64,000 bases of DNA, from contig NC_092314.1 of NCBI RefSeq assembly GCF_036785885.1, positions 14,467,638 through 14,531,637 on the forward strand, read 5' to 3'. The stretch comes from Coffea arabica. Lineage: Eukaryota; Streptophyta; Magnoliopsida; Gentianales; Rubiaceae. This document shows positions 1-11,400 of the stretch, piece by piece. The notes under the pieces were generated by a model, which did no database searches, was not told the origin of the DNA, and was given only the letters and a program-made list of their open reading frames with translations. A program made the translations under genes and the position numbers. Every line of letters starts with the position of its first letter. Position 1 is the first letter of the stretch.

Positions 1-553
1 TATTTTTTCAATATAGAATGATAGCCAAGTAAAGAAAGGAAAATCAAATTTTCTCTTTTCTAATTCATCTTTCCATTCTAATATTAATTTTTCTTTATAT
101 TCTGATTCTATCAACTATCATGAATGCTTTAGGATGAGGTAAACATAAACAAGGTAATGACTCTATTTTTTCCTTTTAAAATTTTATTTTTTGAGTATGT
201 TCATTTGTCCAAGGTTTTGGATTTTTCTTTAATCTATTAAATAATATAGAACATTCTTTTCTTAAATTAGGGAAAAAATCTGCTATATAATTTAAGCATC
301 CTAAAAACCTTTGTAATTGATTTTTATCTTTTATTTCATCTGGAAATTTAGTTGCAAATTCTAAAACTCTATTAATTGGTTTTATTGTTCCTTGATATAT
401 ATTGTGTCCTAAAAATCTTATTTTGGTTTGAAATAATTTCATTTTTGGAGCAGAAACCACTAATCCATTTTTCTTAATTATTTTTAAAAATATATTCAAA
501 TGTTTAAAATGTTGTTCTATGGATTCAGAGAATATTAATACATCATCTATATA
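1..553 (-). pseudogene. Endogenous pararetrovirus-like reverse transcriptase/RNase H fragment
   Basis: Read on the minus strand, the sequence begins with a YIDD catalytic motif (codons at about 553 to 542) followed by the RT thumb region, with a 107-residue open stretch at 499-176. The run containing QLQRFLGCLNYIADF is typical of Caulimoviridae polymerases rather than ordinary plant Ty3 elements. Beyond 176 the frame is lost, although words resembling the start of RNase H (around KAFMIV, near 120) still appear in other frames, so the copy is dead. No upstream palm domain is seen beyond 553, where homology stops abruptly. A divergent Ty3-like element is the alternative. The fragment continues off the left edge of the window. 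Confidence 0.72.
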
Positions 554-715
554 GGTGCGTGCGCATCATGTTGCCTTGTCGGCCTTCAAACTCGAAACAT
601 GAGCTCTCCGGCAAGTAGCCGTGGGCACGGCATGACGGTGTAAACGTTTCTGATGGTGGAGCGAATTATTAGCGCATTACGACGCATCCTCTACTCACCG
701 ACACGCCCTGTTGGG
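554..715. other. Unassigned spacer
   Basis: I recognise no gene or repeat here. It separates the viral fragment from the CCGG-rich element that starts at 716. Confidence 0.4.
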
Positions 716-2448
716 CATTGTTGTTAAACTCGGACTAGACCGGCCGGTTCGACTAGTCGAACCACAAATTGGCCATTCATCCTAGCCGAGTTCTTCTAAA
801 AACCCCTCTGTTTAACACTCGGTCAAACCTAGTCAAAAATTGGGTTGAACCGTGAACCATTAAAACTGGCAAGAATCGGTGTTTTTTTTTTAAAATTTGT
901 CTTTTGTTGACTTTTCAGGCTTTCACGAGTTATCCCAAGCCAAATTCCTAATTTGACACCCCGGACTTCATTTCACTCTAGCCCTAAATTTCTAAAATCT
1001 CTACTGCTTTGTTTCTATCTTCTTGCCGCCGCCGATCTTTGTCGCCATTGCCGACGGCACATCCGAAATTCCCAAGTAAGTTCCTACTAGAGAGTACAAG
1101 CGCTATACAGCAATTTCCAGTCTCCTCTCCTATGCTTTGTCCAAAGAGTCCAAACCTAACTCCCTATATATTCTGAATCAATTCCTGCTATCTTCTCCGG
1201 TTCTCCATCCGATCCTCGGCAGAGTTGCAGAAGTTGGGAAGGTTGGTTGAAAAAAAGGGTTGGAGTGATATTTGTTTAATCAAGTAAGTTAATGTTCTGC
1301 AACTGACTAATTTGGTGCAAACTAAAATGTTCACTTTTTGAAGATAAATTTGCTTGTGCTACAAAAATGCATCCTTTAAAAGTCAGAATTGCATTATTGG
1401 GGTAAATGCTATCTAATTTTGATGTATAGATTCATTGAAGTATAAGAAGAAAGGGAAAAGTGTAAATGACCAGTAATGTGGAAGCACTCACTAATTTAAT
1501 TTCATATGATCTATTTGTTAAATTTCAGGCAAAACATGTGCAAGAGCTTTATTGGGGACTTTTTCTTTAATTCTTTTATTTGAATTAATGGATTTCATTT
1601 GTTGCTTTCTATGTGTTCGAGGAAATGCAAAGTTACTGAAAATTTTGGGATGCATCTCTTTTGGTAACTCCATTGTTGCTTCCTGAGATATGCAGAAATC
1701 AAGATGGCTACTTTTAGTCTATACTTTTAGTTGGAATTACAGAAACTAGATAACTACTTTTTTTTAAAATTTTTTTGGCACAAGTAATAGACACTAATTA
1801 GATTTTAGACGTTGAAGTTAAAAGCTACCTCTTATGTTGCTTGAAAGTTGAAATCAGTGTTCTAGATTGATATTTAGCATTCACTTATCACTTTCTTTTC
1901 TTTTCTTTTTTTTTTTGGCATTCTTGTTTTTGTTTTTCTCTTTTGCCTTAACTGAGGTAGGACGGAAGTAGACTGCTAAGCCAGTTCAAAGGTTGATTAA
2001 CCATGTAGAAGACTCAATTGATTGACCATGCAACTGAAGATGTCATCAAATTCTGTAAATGTAGCGAGAATGTGTTAAACTGACTTTTACTTGTTTGCTT
2101 TCTCTTATCTTTATGTATCATAGCTGAATACATATCAATCTAAGTATAGCTTAGTATGTACTACAAAGTCTTCCTCAAAATTGCTTAAAAATCTTTGGAA
2201 GCAAATTAAGGATGTTCAAATTAAACATGTGCAATTTGGTGAATTGGATATGGATTTGGATCACTGGTTTTTGGTTATATTTTGTAAATTTGATTTGCAG
2301 GAAAAAGATATATATATATATATATGATGTATTTATGACGTCACCCGGTTCGACCTCCGAATGACCCCGATTGAACCCATTGACCACCATTGACCCTTGA
2401 CCCCTGAGCTCAGCCGAGTCGATGTTCGGTCCGACTCTGAAAACATAG
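716..2448. mobile_element. Non-autonomous hAT-like TIR element, degraded
   Basis: The left edge (CATTGTTGTTAAACTCGGAC) and the inverted right edge (CTATGTTTTCAGAGTCGGAC) are related. Both carry the CCGG/TTCGAC-rich subterminal sequence of a common plant hAT-like MITE type, also seen at 38956. Possible 8-bp target duplications flank it (CTGTTGGG at 708 and CGGTCGGG at 2449, 6 of 8 matching). The interior of about 1.5 kb is AT-rich, has pyrimidine tracts and a short AT repeat near 2309, and contains no credible coding region. Termini are inferred by eye, so boundaries may be off by several bases. Confidence 0.5.
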
Positions 2449-2599
2449 CGGTCGGGAGGAAGTCTTCTGACCATTGAAACAAAAAATAAAAATTAAACAC
2501 ACCAAATATGAAAAACATAAGATAAATATAATGAAACTAATAATAAAAATAAACTAAAAATTGAATTGGGTTGCCTTCCAATAAGCACCTTTCTTTAAT

Positions 2600-3663
2600 G
2601 TCTTTGGCTAGACATTGCTATGCTTGTTCACGGAGGATAAAATCTTATAGCTCATTTCAATGTTTCATCCTCTATATAATCATGGTAACCCTCGTAAATA
2701 AAATGATTTTTAAGCATACTAGTTGCTTTTTTCCATTCATTAGTAGATGGCACCAAACAGTTAAACAGTGAGCTTAATTCTTCACCTGCTCCTCCATCAC
2801 GAACACTTATCGGTTCAAGATATTTAGCTATAGCAACTCCTAACTTATTCTTGTCATGAAACTCAAAAATTTCTGTTATGCCAAAATCAATCGCACTAGC
2901 AGAAATTATAGAATAATAGACTGGGTAATGTTGGCTAAAGAATGGAGAAGATGTCACTATATTTGAGAATTGTTCACTGGATTCATCCACTTGAACAATT
3001 AGAGATTGGGGTTTTATTTGTTCATTCTCAACTTCCTTTTCAACTACATCTGTAGATCCTTCTCCTGGGGACTCTTGCAGCTCCTTATCACATGTTAGGG
3101 TAATTGTACTCTCATCTTTCTCAAGATCGATAATAGTCTATAAGAGCAATTCTTCACACATTTGAGGAGGCAATTGCATTGTTCTAGATGTCAATAGACG
3201 CACTCGATCCACCAAGTTACGAATGTTCATTTGTGTTTCTTGATGAAATAATATGTGTTAGTAGTTAGTGATTTAATCATTTCTTCAAGAGACATACCTG
3301 ACGTGGATGATGTTCTTGAGCCTCTTGTTGTTGAAAATCTATTGGCCCTGTCGCATAATTAAAATTGAAATTATCTCACCATCCTTGATCATATTCATTT
3401 GAATAAGGGTCATACCACGTTTGAGATCGGGGTGAAAATTTTCCAAAAGTATTGATTGGGGCATTCAGGCCATCTTGAAATACGGGGCACCTATCAATTG
3501 AATGATTTGAGGCATAATAGAATCCATAAGTTGCAATAGCCAATCTTTCTCCAAAAAAGGTTAGTGTATCTAAATATTGATCATTAGAAAATACACGAGT
3601 CTCATTACTCCTCCTAGGAATAAAATCCAATCTATCACAAAAATATTGAATGTTAGCAGTCAT
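2600..3663 (-). pseudogene. Retroelement gag-like remnant
   Basis: The reading starts at the ATG at 3663 (MTANIQYF), parallel to MTSNTPYF in the element at 23048. It passes through a cysteine/histidine knuckle-like stretch (ASNHSIDRCP) and a conserved FGKFSPRSQTWYDPYSNEYDQGW stretch equivalent to NYGDFSPWSQTWYNPNPNGYDQGWW in the plus-strand copy. After a region of stops (about 3370-3000) it resumes at 2990-2652 with a segment containing AVAKYLEP-like wording that aligns with the C-terminal part of the other copy. Multiple stops and frame changes make it non-coding. Gag identity rests on its position directly behind LTR and PBS. Confidence 0.6.
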
Positions 3664-3749
3664 AAACTAGTAAAAAAAATAATAATAAGAGAAAAAATAA
3701 AAATAAAAATAAGATGAACTCCAAAAGAAACAAATTAATTATGTATCAG

Positions 3750-3767
3750 ACCCCAACAATGGCGCCA
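3750..3767 (-). promoter_or_regulatory. Primer-binding site (tRNA-Asp-like)
   Basis: Immediately inside the LTR, the minus strand reads TGGCGCCATTGTTGGGG, a variant of the TGGCGCCGTTGCC-type PBS known from Tat/Athila-class plant elements. Several mismatches suggest decay. Confidence 0.6.
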
Positions 3768-3772
3768 AAAAT

Positions 3773-5123
3773 TGACAGGTGTTGAGTCTGTGTAATAATA
3801 ATTACCTACTCAAGATAAATATAAACTTTTATATATAACGGTGAGTAGGGTCAAATCCACAAGGATTGGAGATAATTCGTTTCTTCTAGAGTCCTGAATA
3901 GGGGGAATTTTAGAAAATATAAAAACAACTTAATTAACCAACTAATAAAACAACTAACGGAAATAAATAGGAGTTAATCAACAGTAGATATGATTCTAGT
4001 TAAAAGTGTAACTTTTCAGACACGATCCATTCAACTGATCATTGGTGCAAAGATAATTCAATTACTCATTAATAAATTGGTTATAGCTATCAACAAGTTC
4101 TGACAGCCAACTTTTCCTTACTTTGTCGACAGGCAAGATACAACCGTTGATTCTTTCTCTAATCAAGAAACAATCCTAGGTACGACCGTAGGATTTAATT
4201 TCTCGATTGCATTAAGAATTAGAAAAATCCAATCCTAACCAATGAATACGCTATGAGGGTTTATTTAAGTTAGATCATACGTTTTCCTAACACGGGACTA
4301 ATCATGCTAATCGCCACTGGCATTAACCAATCAAATAATTACGGATTCCACCCGTTAATCTAATAGTAGATTGTTAGGTTAATTCGAATGTCAGACTCTT
4401 AACATTGAAATAATACAACAATCATAAGAAGTTAAACCAAAAAACGTACGAATACCAATGAATAAAAGAAATAAATAAAATAACTCGATCTCACAGATGT
4501 TTGGAATCGAGTCTCCAAATTGACCTTCGACTAGAAAAAAAAATTCAGCTACTCTCTATTGAGAACAACCCAAGTAATTCCATTGAAGAAAATTGCGTGA
4601 ACGTTCGGCAAAAGAAGAAAACTCAAGAAAAGACGAACAGAAAGGCCAAGCGGCTGTTCTTCTTCTTTCTAGCAAAAGAGTCACGACCCTCTTTTTATGG
4701 TTTCTACCCTATGAAGTACTAATCAAACGGGAATCCGGCTTCCCTTATTCTTTGTTTCCTACTTCGCGTCTACTACTCATAATAAAGGCCTATTGCCTAA
4801 TTAGAAAAAAAAGGAAATAAAAACAATAATAACTCATGTTTCCTAATTCAACTCTACAACTAACAAAGATAATTAAAGTCTTCCAAATTCCACCAAAGAT
4901 GTCCATATTTAACTCAAACTAGGAAATCTCCGTGCGCGATAAATTCCTGAGTCTTCTAGACTTGAAAGTAATTATTGAAAAATCACCTCTTTTGTCACTT
5001 TTTGTTCCACCTCCCCTCAATTAGCACCAAATATCAAATATAAGTAGAATCAATTAATTAATACAATATTTAGCTAAAATCAAGGAAACAATAATTATAA
5101 TTGAATAACAATTTTGCCCGTCA
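3773..5123 (-). repeat. 5' LTR of the minus-strand retroelement
   Basis: The LTR is 1351 bp and begins TGACGGGCAAAATTG and ends CACCTGTCA on the minus strand. Its 3' third is recognisably related to the LTRs at 5194, 21564, 27966 and 62029 through the shared block around 'gtgagtagggtcaaatccacaagg', but it is clearly a different subfamily. Confidence 0.75.
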
Positions 5124-7650
5124 ACATTCCAACCATTGACCTTGAGGAAGCTGGAGGCTTGAACAAACTGAAGTCATTGAGCTGATTATGAAATGACAGG
5201 TTGTCAGCCTGTGCAATAATAAAAACCTGTTCAACTAAAGTTAATTTCTATAGATAGTGGTAAGCAGGGTCGAATCCACAGGAACTGGGGGTAATTGTTT
5301 CTTTCCAAATTCACAGTGACAAGGGGGTGTTTTTATCTCAGGGGTGACAATTTAAACAATTCAACTAAAAATAATAAAAATAAAATAGCCAACTAGAAAT
5401 TAAATAACAAATTACTAAAATCTAATGAGTGATAATTAAGGATCTAGCCAAGGAATAACTTCAGCAATGGTTCACCTAATTGATCATCGATACTAAGCCA
5501 ATTCCAATTATTTACCAATAAATAGGTTATAACTGCCAAACAAGCGATGACAGTTAACCCCTCCTTACTGTGTCGATGATTAAGGTACGCCCGTTAATCA
5601 CTGCCCTAATTGAGAAATAATACTAGGTACGCCCATAAGATTTAATTCCCTAATTGCCTTACGTATTAGAGGAGCCCTATTCTAACCAAATAACGCACTA
5701 CCAGGGTTATTTTAGATTAACCCGCATATTCCCCTGACACATATCTAATCATGCCAGTTGTCACTATTTTGAGATAATTAAACAATTACGAATTTAATAC
5801 CTCAATTGACAATAGATTATTAAATTAACTAATTATCCGGATCCAAAACAATCAATTAATTAAACAATCATAAGCACTGTAATCAGGGAATATACGAATA
5901 CCAATAAACAAAAGAAAAAGGTAAAATTAAATCGATCTCACAATTTTAGACGAATCAAAACCTCTGTTTTCCCTTGACTAGAGTGGGAAAATTAGTTCAT
6001 ACTTGATATGAAAAACTGACGTAAAATTGGAGAGGGAGCCGCGGCCATTGTCATTGATTTTTTGAGAATTTAATCCGTTCCAATCAAGAGATAGCAAAGT
6101 TACACGAAGCAATCCTCTGTTTCACTTCGTATGACATGCGAAGGGAGCAAAGGAAATACTAAGTGTTCAACATGAAGAAAAAGTCAAAGCTAAGAATTTC
6201 TAAATGCTGCCAGACTTTCGTAAGAAGCTTTCCACTACTACAAGCTAAAGAAGAAAAGTCAAAGATGAAGGAAAAAGGTAAAAGCCATCTGCAGTCCTCT
6301 CTTTTTTCTATCTAAGTCTGCCACCTCCTTGCGGCTGCTCTGTGCGGCGGACCCCCTTGCGGAGAGGACTCCGGAGGAAGAGGAAGCAGCCCTCCAACCC
6401 TTCGTTCCTTTCCTCTTTTTATTCTATCTTTCGCAAATTATCAAAAAAGACTTGTGTCTCCTTATTCCAAAAATATCTTGGATGCCTGCTTCTTAAATTC
6501 TTTCCTGATAACTGTCAAATTGGCACTTATTATGGTATTTTCGTTCTACTCCCTGAAATATATGCCAAATACTAAAAGTGAGTAGAATTCATCAATTAAT
6601 TCACATTGGGTCAAGTAATAAGGAAAATTAATAATAAAATAAATGATAAAATTGCAACCTATCATGAAATCAAGCCAAGAATTTGGATTCTTTCAGGTTC
6701 ATAGTACTGATAATGTTTGAACTGAAAAACTAAACATAATCCTTGATGATGATTGTCTAAGACCATCATTTGGAACACATTATCAATCTTGTTACTCATA
6801 AGTAAATGCTGTTAGTTCAGGCCATTATTCATAGAGCTTTTGAAGGCTTAATGGAGGAGACAATGAATGTTATCCAGGAATTCTTTAGGCTGCCAGGCTT
6901 CTACTCCAACGACAGCGGCATCAGCCAAATTTGCAGAATCTTCTCAAGCACTGTAAATTATCACAAAGAAGATTTTCACTACTGGAGTGATAACATCACA
7001 CACAGTTGCCATCCTGTGGAGGATTACATTCAATCTTTGCCCGAAAAGCCTACCAGATATCGGTAAAAGCCTCTACGTATGACCCAACTTATTTAAATAA
7101 GAATGAAGTCAACAATTCCCTTACAATGATTAGCACCACAATTCATACAACCTTTTTTGAAGCACGGAAGTTTCTCTTGAGGATTTTGGATCTGATTTGT
7201 GAAGGATTGGGACTCATAGGCTACATTGAAGGTGAGCTAACCAAAGTTCAGGTGTTCTTAGACTGGGAATGCCAGAACACTATGATCTTAATCTCATAAC
7301 TATGCTTCATCAAGACACAAGACCTGGACTTCAGTTCTTCAAGGAAGAAAACAGTGGGTTGGTGTTGAACCTTTGCCTGATGCATTAATCGTCATTTGTG
7401 GTCTCCTATTAAATGTACGTATTATCCTGAAGCTCATTGAACTGTAATTCTTGCCAATAATAATGTATATCCCCCAGCTAGGTATCCATCTTTTTCGTAA
7501 ATGGTATGGGTAATCAGTAATGATTTGTTCATAAGTCCTAAACATCGAGTGGTAACAAACACAAAAACTTGAACAACCATCGCAACGTTCTTGGCTCCAT
7601 CTAATGATGTCGCAATAGAACCAGCAGCGGCTTGAACTTGGATTAACATT
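5124..7650 (+). pseudogene. 2-oxoglutarate/Fe(II) dioxygenase pseudogene (H6H/DMR6-like 2-ODD)
   Basis: Pieces of one 2-ODD lie in order on the plus strand. IPTIDLEEAGGLN is at 5129, and TEVIELIMK at about 5165-5193 continues as SSQEFGFFQV at 6665 after a solo-LTR insertion. EGLMEETMNVIQEFF is near 6845, and HYWSDNITHSCHPVEDYI through PEKPTRYR ends at 7066. ILDLICEGLGL is near 7180. The iron-binding HxD is HYD at 7278-7286, and WVGVEPLPDA is near 7355. The distal iron ligand lies in SPKHRVVTN, with His at 7543-7545. The family hydroxylates or desaturates small molecules in the cytosol using Fe(II), 2-oxoglutarate and O2. Frameshifts and stops separate the blocks, and the RxS that binds 2-oxoglutarate is not readable. 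Some gaps (6713-6800, 7066-7150) may be old introns. The gene is dead; the closest named relative cannot be fixed from sequence alone. Confidence 0.85.
5194..6664 (-). mobile_element. Solo LTR inserted in 2-ODD exon 1
   Basis: This 1471-bp TG...CA unit has a perfect 5-bp target duplication, TGAAA at 5189-5193 and at 6665-6669. On the minus strand it starts TGATAGGTTGCAATTTTATC and ends GGCTGACAACCTGTCA. It is a relative of the paired LTRs at 21564 and 27966. No internal region is present, so it is a solo LTR left by LTR-LTR recombination. Removing it with one TGAAA copy would join the two dioxygenase segments in frame. Confidence 0.9.
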
Positions 7651-7778
7651 TTTTTTAAATACCTTCTTACTCCTTCCCGTGCCCTTTCAATCTCAATTGT
7701 TACGCACAAAATTTAAGTCTTAAATCTAATAGTGAAGAGAATTCAAAGAGCCATCCCGTAATCACTAGGCCGACGCCA
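7651..7778. other. Spacer before the gypsy element
   Basis: This is a short stretch between the last recognisable dioxygenase codons and the 5' LTR. The final five bases, CGCCA (7774-7778), are the target site duplication of the element. Confidence 0.6.
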
Positions 7779-8382
7779 TGTCATGGAGCAGAAATAAGGC
7801 TGAAGGCGTGAACTTAGTATCGCGCCTTAGTGAAGATAACAGAAGGGAAGCTGGAAGCGTGAAAACTGATATCACGTCCACTAAGAAGGAGGAAGGCGTG
7901 CATTAGGAGAGGAAAGCGTGAAGCAGGAGGAAGAAGCAGAAAACAAAGGCGTAAGGTTAGAAACACGCCTTTGCTGGAAACAAGCTCAAGCAGCGTGAGC
8001 TCAACAGCAAGTGGCTCTGCAAACAGATTCAGTTAGCTATTCACATGGCCAAGCTGGATGGGTGGACGCTGAAGGAGTTTGTTATTAGCTAGCTCTATAT
8101 GTAGACAGGAATAGTAGAGGAAAATGGAGGATTATTGTTAGCAATTTGTAAGGGATCATTCCCTAAACCTTTCTCTTCTGATTTTCCTTCATTCTATCAT
8201 TTCTTTTCTTCATCCCGCCAAATCTGTAATTTCTTGTTTAATCAAATATCAATATCAGTTCATTGATCATTCATTAGTTCAATTATTGATACTTCCTGTT
8301 ATTCATCTTGTTTGTGCTAAATTCATTATATCTGTCCACTGGGAGCTATTCTGTTGCCTGGCTACTGTTCGATACCATAACA
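7779..8382 (+). repeat. 5' LTR of the chromovirus
   Basis: It runs 604 bp, starting TGTCATGGAGC and ending CCATAACA. It pairs with 12983-13586. Confidence 0.95.
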
Positions 8383-8383
8383 G

Positions 8384-8395
8384 TGGTACCAGAGC
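8384..8395 (+). promoter_or_regulatory. Primer-binding site for initiator tRNA-Met
   Basis: TGGTACCAGAGC begins one base after the LTR. It differs by one base from the usual plant PBS TGGTATCAGAGC, the complement of the tRNA-iMet 3' end. Confidence 0.85.
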
Positions 8396-8415
8396 TAGCT
8401 ACGAGCCATTGGGAG

Positions 8416-11400
8416 ATGACTAAGACTCAGGAGGAGGCTCTGAGGAAAGAGCTCACTGAGTTGGGGAGTGTGGTTAGGACTTTTGCCAATAGGAATGATG
8501 GGGTAGAACAGTCTATGAGGGCAATGGAGCATAGACAGGAAAACACAGATAAAGCCATCAGAAGCTTAGACCAAAAATATGAGGGGATGATGAACATGAT
8601 GGCTCAGATCATGGCCAAGTTAAATGACAAAGGGAAGGAAGTAGGAGGTAGTAGTTCTGAGAGGAAGACACGGATAGAAATTACCACAGATACAGCTGAG
8701 AGGTTGGGAGGTAAAGGGGGGATCAGGTTGCCCAAGATGGATTTTCCTACATTTGATGGGGGTAATCCCAGAGAATGGGTTAGGAGGGCAAACAAGTATT
8801 TCCAGATCCATGGAGTGGAGGAAGGAATGAAATCAGATATTGCTCAGCTCCATTTCAAGTAGAAGGCAGATATCTGGTTCCATGGCATGTATCATGAGAG
8901 GGGAATGGTACCCTGGAAGGAGCTAACCATGGCAGTGTGTGAAAGGTTTGGAGAAGGAGATCCAGAGGAGGCCATAGAGGAATTCAACAAACTGATGCAA
9001 ACTGGGAGTGTATCTGAGTATCTGGAGAGGTTCGAGCAGCTGAAATCCATAGTAATGGTAACTCTCCCTGGCCAACCTGATTCTTATTACAAATCATGTT
9101 TTCTTAGTGGCTTAAAAGAAGAGATAGTAAACATGGTTAGGATGACCAGACCCCTTACTTTAGCAGACACCATTGAAACTGCTAGACTGCAGGAGAAGAA
9201 CTTGGAAGCCCTTAGAAAAAGCCAAGGAAAAATGATGCAAAAATATTCCACCCCACCCAGTGTCCCACCAAATAACAAACAAAATTTCCCTCCACCTGCT
9301 AAAGAAAAGTGGCCTAACTTCCAACCTAAAAGACCAGAACCTTTTTCCAATAGAAATGCTGGACCTATAAACCGTACAGTGGACTAGTTCAAAAGGATTA
9401 GTCCTTCTGAGCTGAGCTACAGGAGAGAAAAGGGGTTATGCTTCAAGTGTGCTGAACCATATACCCTGGGACATGTCTGTAAACAAGCTCACCTGAATTA
9501 CATATTGATAGATGAACCTTTTGGGGTAGGGGAACCCTTAGAAGAATCAGGGAAAGACACAGAGGAGTTCTGTGACTGTCCAGAAGGGGAATTGAGTAAT
9601 GAGAACATAGAAGTGTCCATTCATGCATTGGCAAGAGGGACTGAACATAAGACACTTAAACTTAAAGGGAGGATAGCAGGAGTGGAGATCTTAATTCTGG
9701 TAGATAGTGGGAGTACTCACTGTTTTATTGATGAAAGATTGGCAGAAACCATACAACTACCAACTATTGGAAATCCATTAACAGTCAGGGTTGCCAATGG
9801 TGAACAATTAGAGTCCAGGCAATTGCAGGGAGCTATACAGTGGGAAATGCAGGGTAATCAATTCACACACCAATTCAATACCTTGAAACTGGGAAGCTGT
9901 CATATGGTTCTGGGGGTAGATTGGCTAGCTAGGTATAGCCCTATTGAATTTGATTTCAGGCAGCTCTCCATGAGGTTCCTACAAGGAGGGCAACCAGTGG
10001 AGTTGAAGGGGGAAGTCAGCAAACTCAAGCTCAAGGCCATCAAGGGGAGTAAATTAGCAAAATGGAGGAAAAAACAGACATATGGAATATCTGCCCAGCT
10101 GTGTGTGATAGAGGAAGGGGAGGAGGACACTGAAGCAATACCAGCAGAAATGAGGAGTTTGCTGGACCAGTTTAAGGGAGTGTTTGCTGAACCTCAAGGC
10201 ATGCCCCCTAGAAGGAGCCACGACCACAGCATTCCACTGAAGCAAGGAGCTACCCCATTCCAGGTCAGGCCATACAGGTGCCCATATGTACAAAAAAACA
10301 GAAATAGAGAGGTTGGTGAAAGAAATGTTACAAATGGGAATCATCCAACCCAGTAATAGTCATTTTGCATCCCCAGTGTTACTAGTCAAGAAAAAAGATG
10401 GTAGCTGGAGGTTCTGTGTAGATTATAGACAACTGAATGAACTCACCATGAAGGACAAATTTCCTATGCCCCTAATAGATGAGCTTCTGGATGAACTGCA
10501 TGGCTCAAAATACTTCACCAAAATTGACTTGAGGGCTGGTTATCATCAGATCAGGGTCAAGGTGGAGGACATACACAAAACAGCTTTTAGAACTCACCAA
10601 GGCCTCTATGAATTCAAGGTTATGCCCTTTGGGCTAACAAATGCTCCAGCAACATTCCAGAGCCTTATGAACCACATTTTCAGGGATCAACTGAGAAGGT
10701 ATGTCTTGGTCTTCTTTGATGACATACTAATCTACAGCCCCTCCCTGGAAATACACCTGCAGCAGGTAGCAGAAGTATTGAATCTATTGCAGGAACACCA
10801 ACTGTATGCCAAGAAAAGTAAATGCTCTTTCGTACAAACAGAGGTGGAGTACCTTGGCCACATTATCTCAGGACAAGGAGTAAGGGCAAATCCCAAGAAG
10901 GTGGATGGAATGATGAACTGGACCACACCAACTTCTGTCAAGGAGCTCAAAGGATTCCTTGGACTGACAGGATATTACAGAAGATTTGTAAAAGGGTACG
11001 GGGCTACTGCAAAACCTCTCACCATATTACTAAAGAAGGATGGGTTCCACTGGAATGAAGCAGCAGATGAGGCTTTTCAGAAACTCAAACTGGCAATGTG
11101 CAGCACTCCTGTACTAGCTCTGCCAGATTTCACTAAGCAATTTGTGATAGAAACAGATGAATGCTATGGAGGAATTGGAGCAGTACTTATGCAGGACAGG
11201 AGGCCAATAGCATTCCTAAGTCAAAGCCTGGCACCAAGGAACCTGGGAATGTCTATTTATGAGAAAGAATTGTTAGCCTTAGTGACTGCAGTTACTAAAT
11301 GGAGACACTACCTGGAGGGGAACCACTTCATCATAAGAACTGACCATCAGAGCCTTAAGTATCTCTTGGATCAAAGAATCACTACCTCACTTCAACAGAA

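Larger units (their letters stand above)
2475..5123 (-). mobile_element. Truncated LTR retroelement (5' LTR, PBS, gag remnant)
   Basis: On the minus strand an LTR (5123 to 3773, TG...CA) is followed by a primer-binding site and a gag-like region that fades out near 2475, next to the hAT-like element. There is no pol and no 3' LTR, so the element is 3'-truncated. The internal region matches, in order and wording, the internal region of the plus-strand element at 22957-24170, including the block just after gag (about 2640-2571 here, 24110-24170 there). Its 5' end abuts codons of the dioxygenase pseudogene at 5124, so it probably inserted into or just upstream of that gene. Confidence 0.75.

Noticed and set aside
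4501..4820. Two overlapping Lys/Phe-rich open frames
   Set aside because: They lie inside the LTR of the minus-strand element and read purine-rich low-complexity sequence in different frames.
6342..6575. 77-codon basic open frame
   Set aside because: It lies in the solo LTR, reading its leader region on the antisense strand; the equivalent stretch in other LTR copies is not conserved as this protein.
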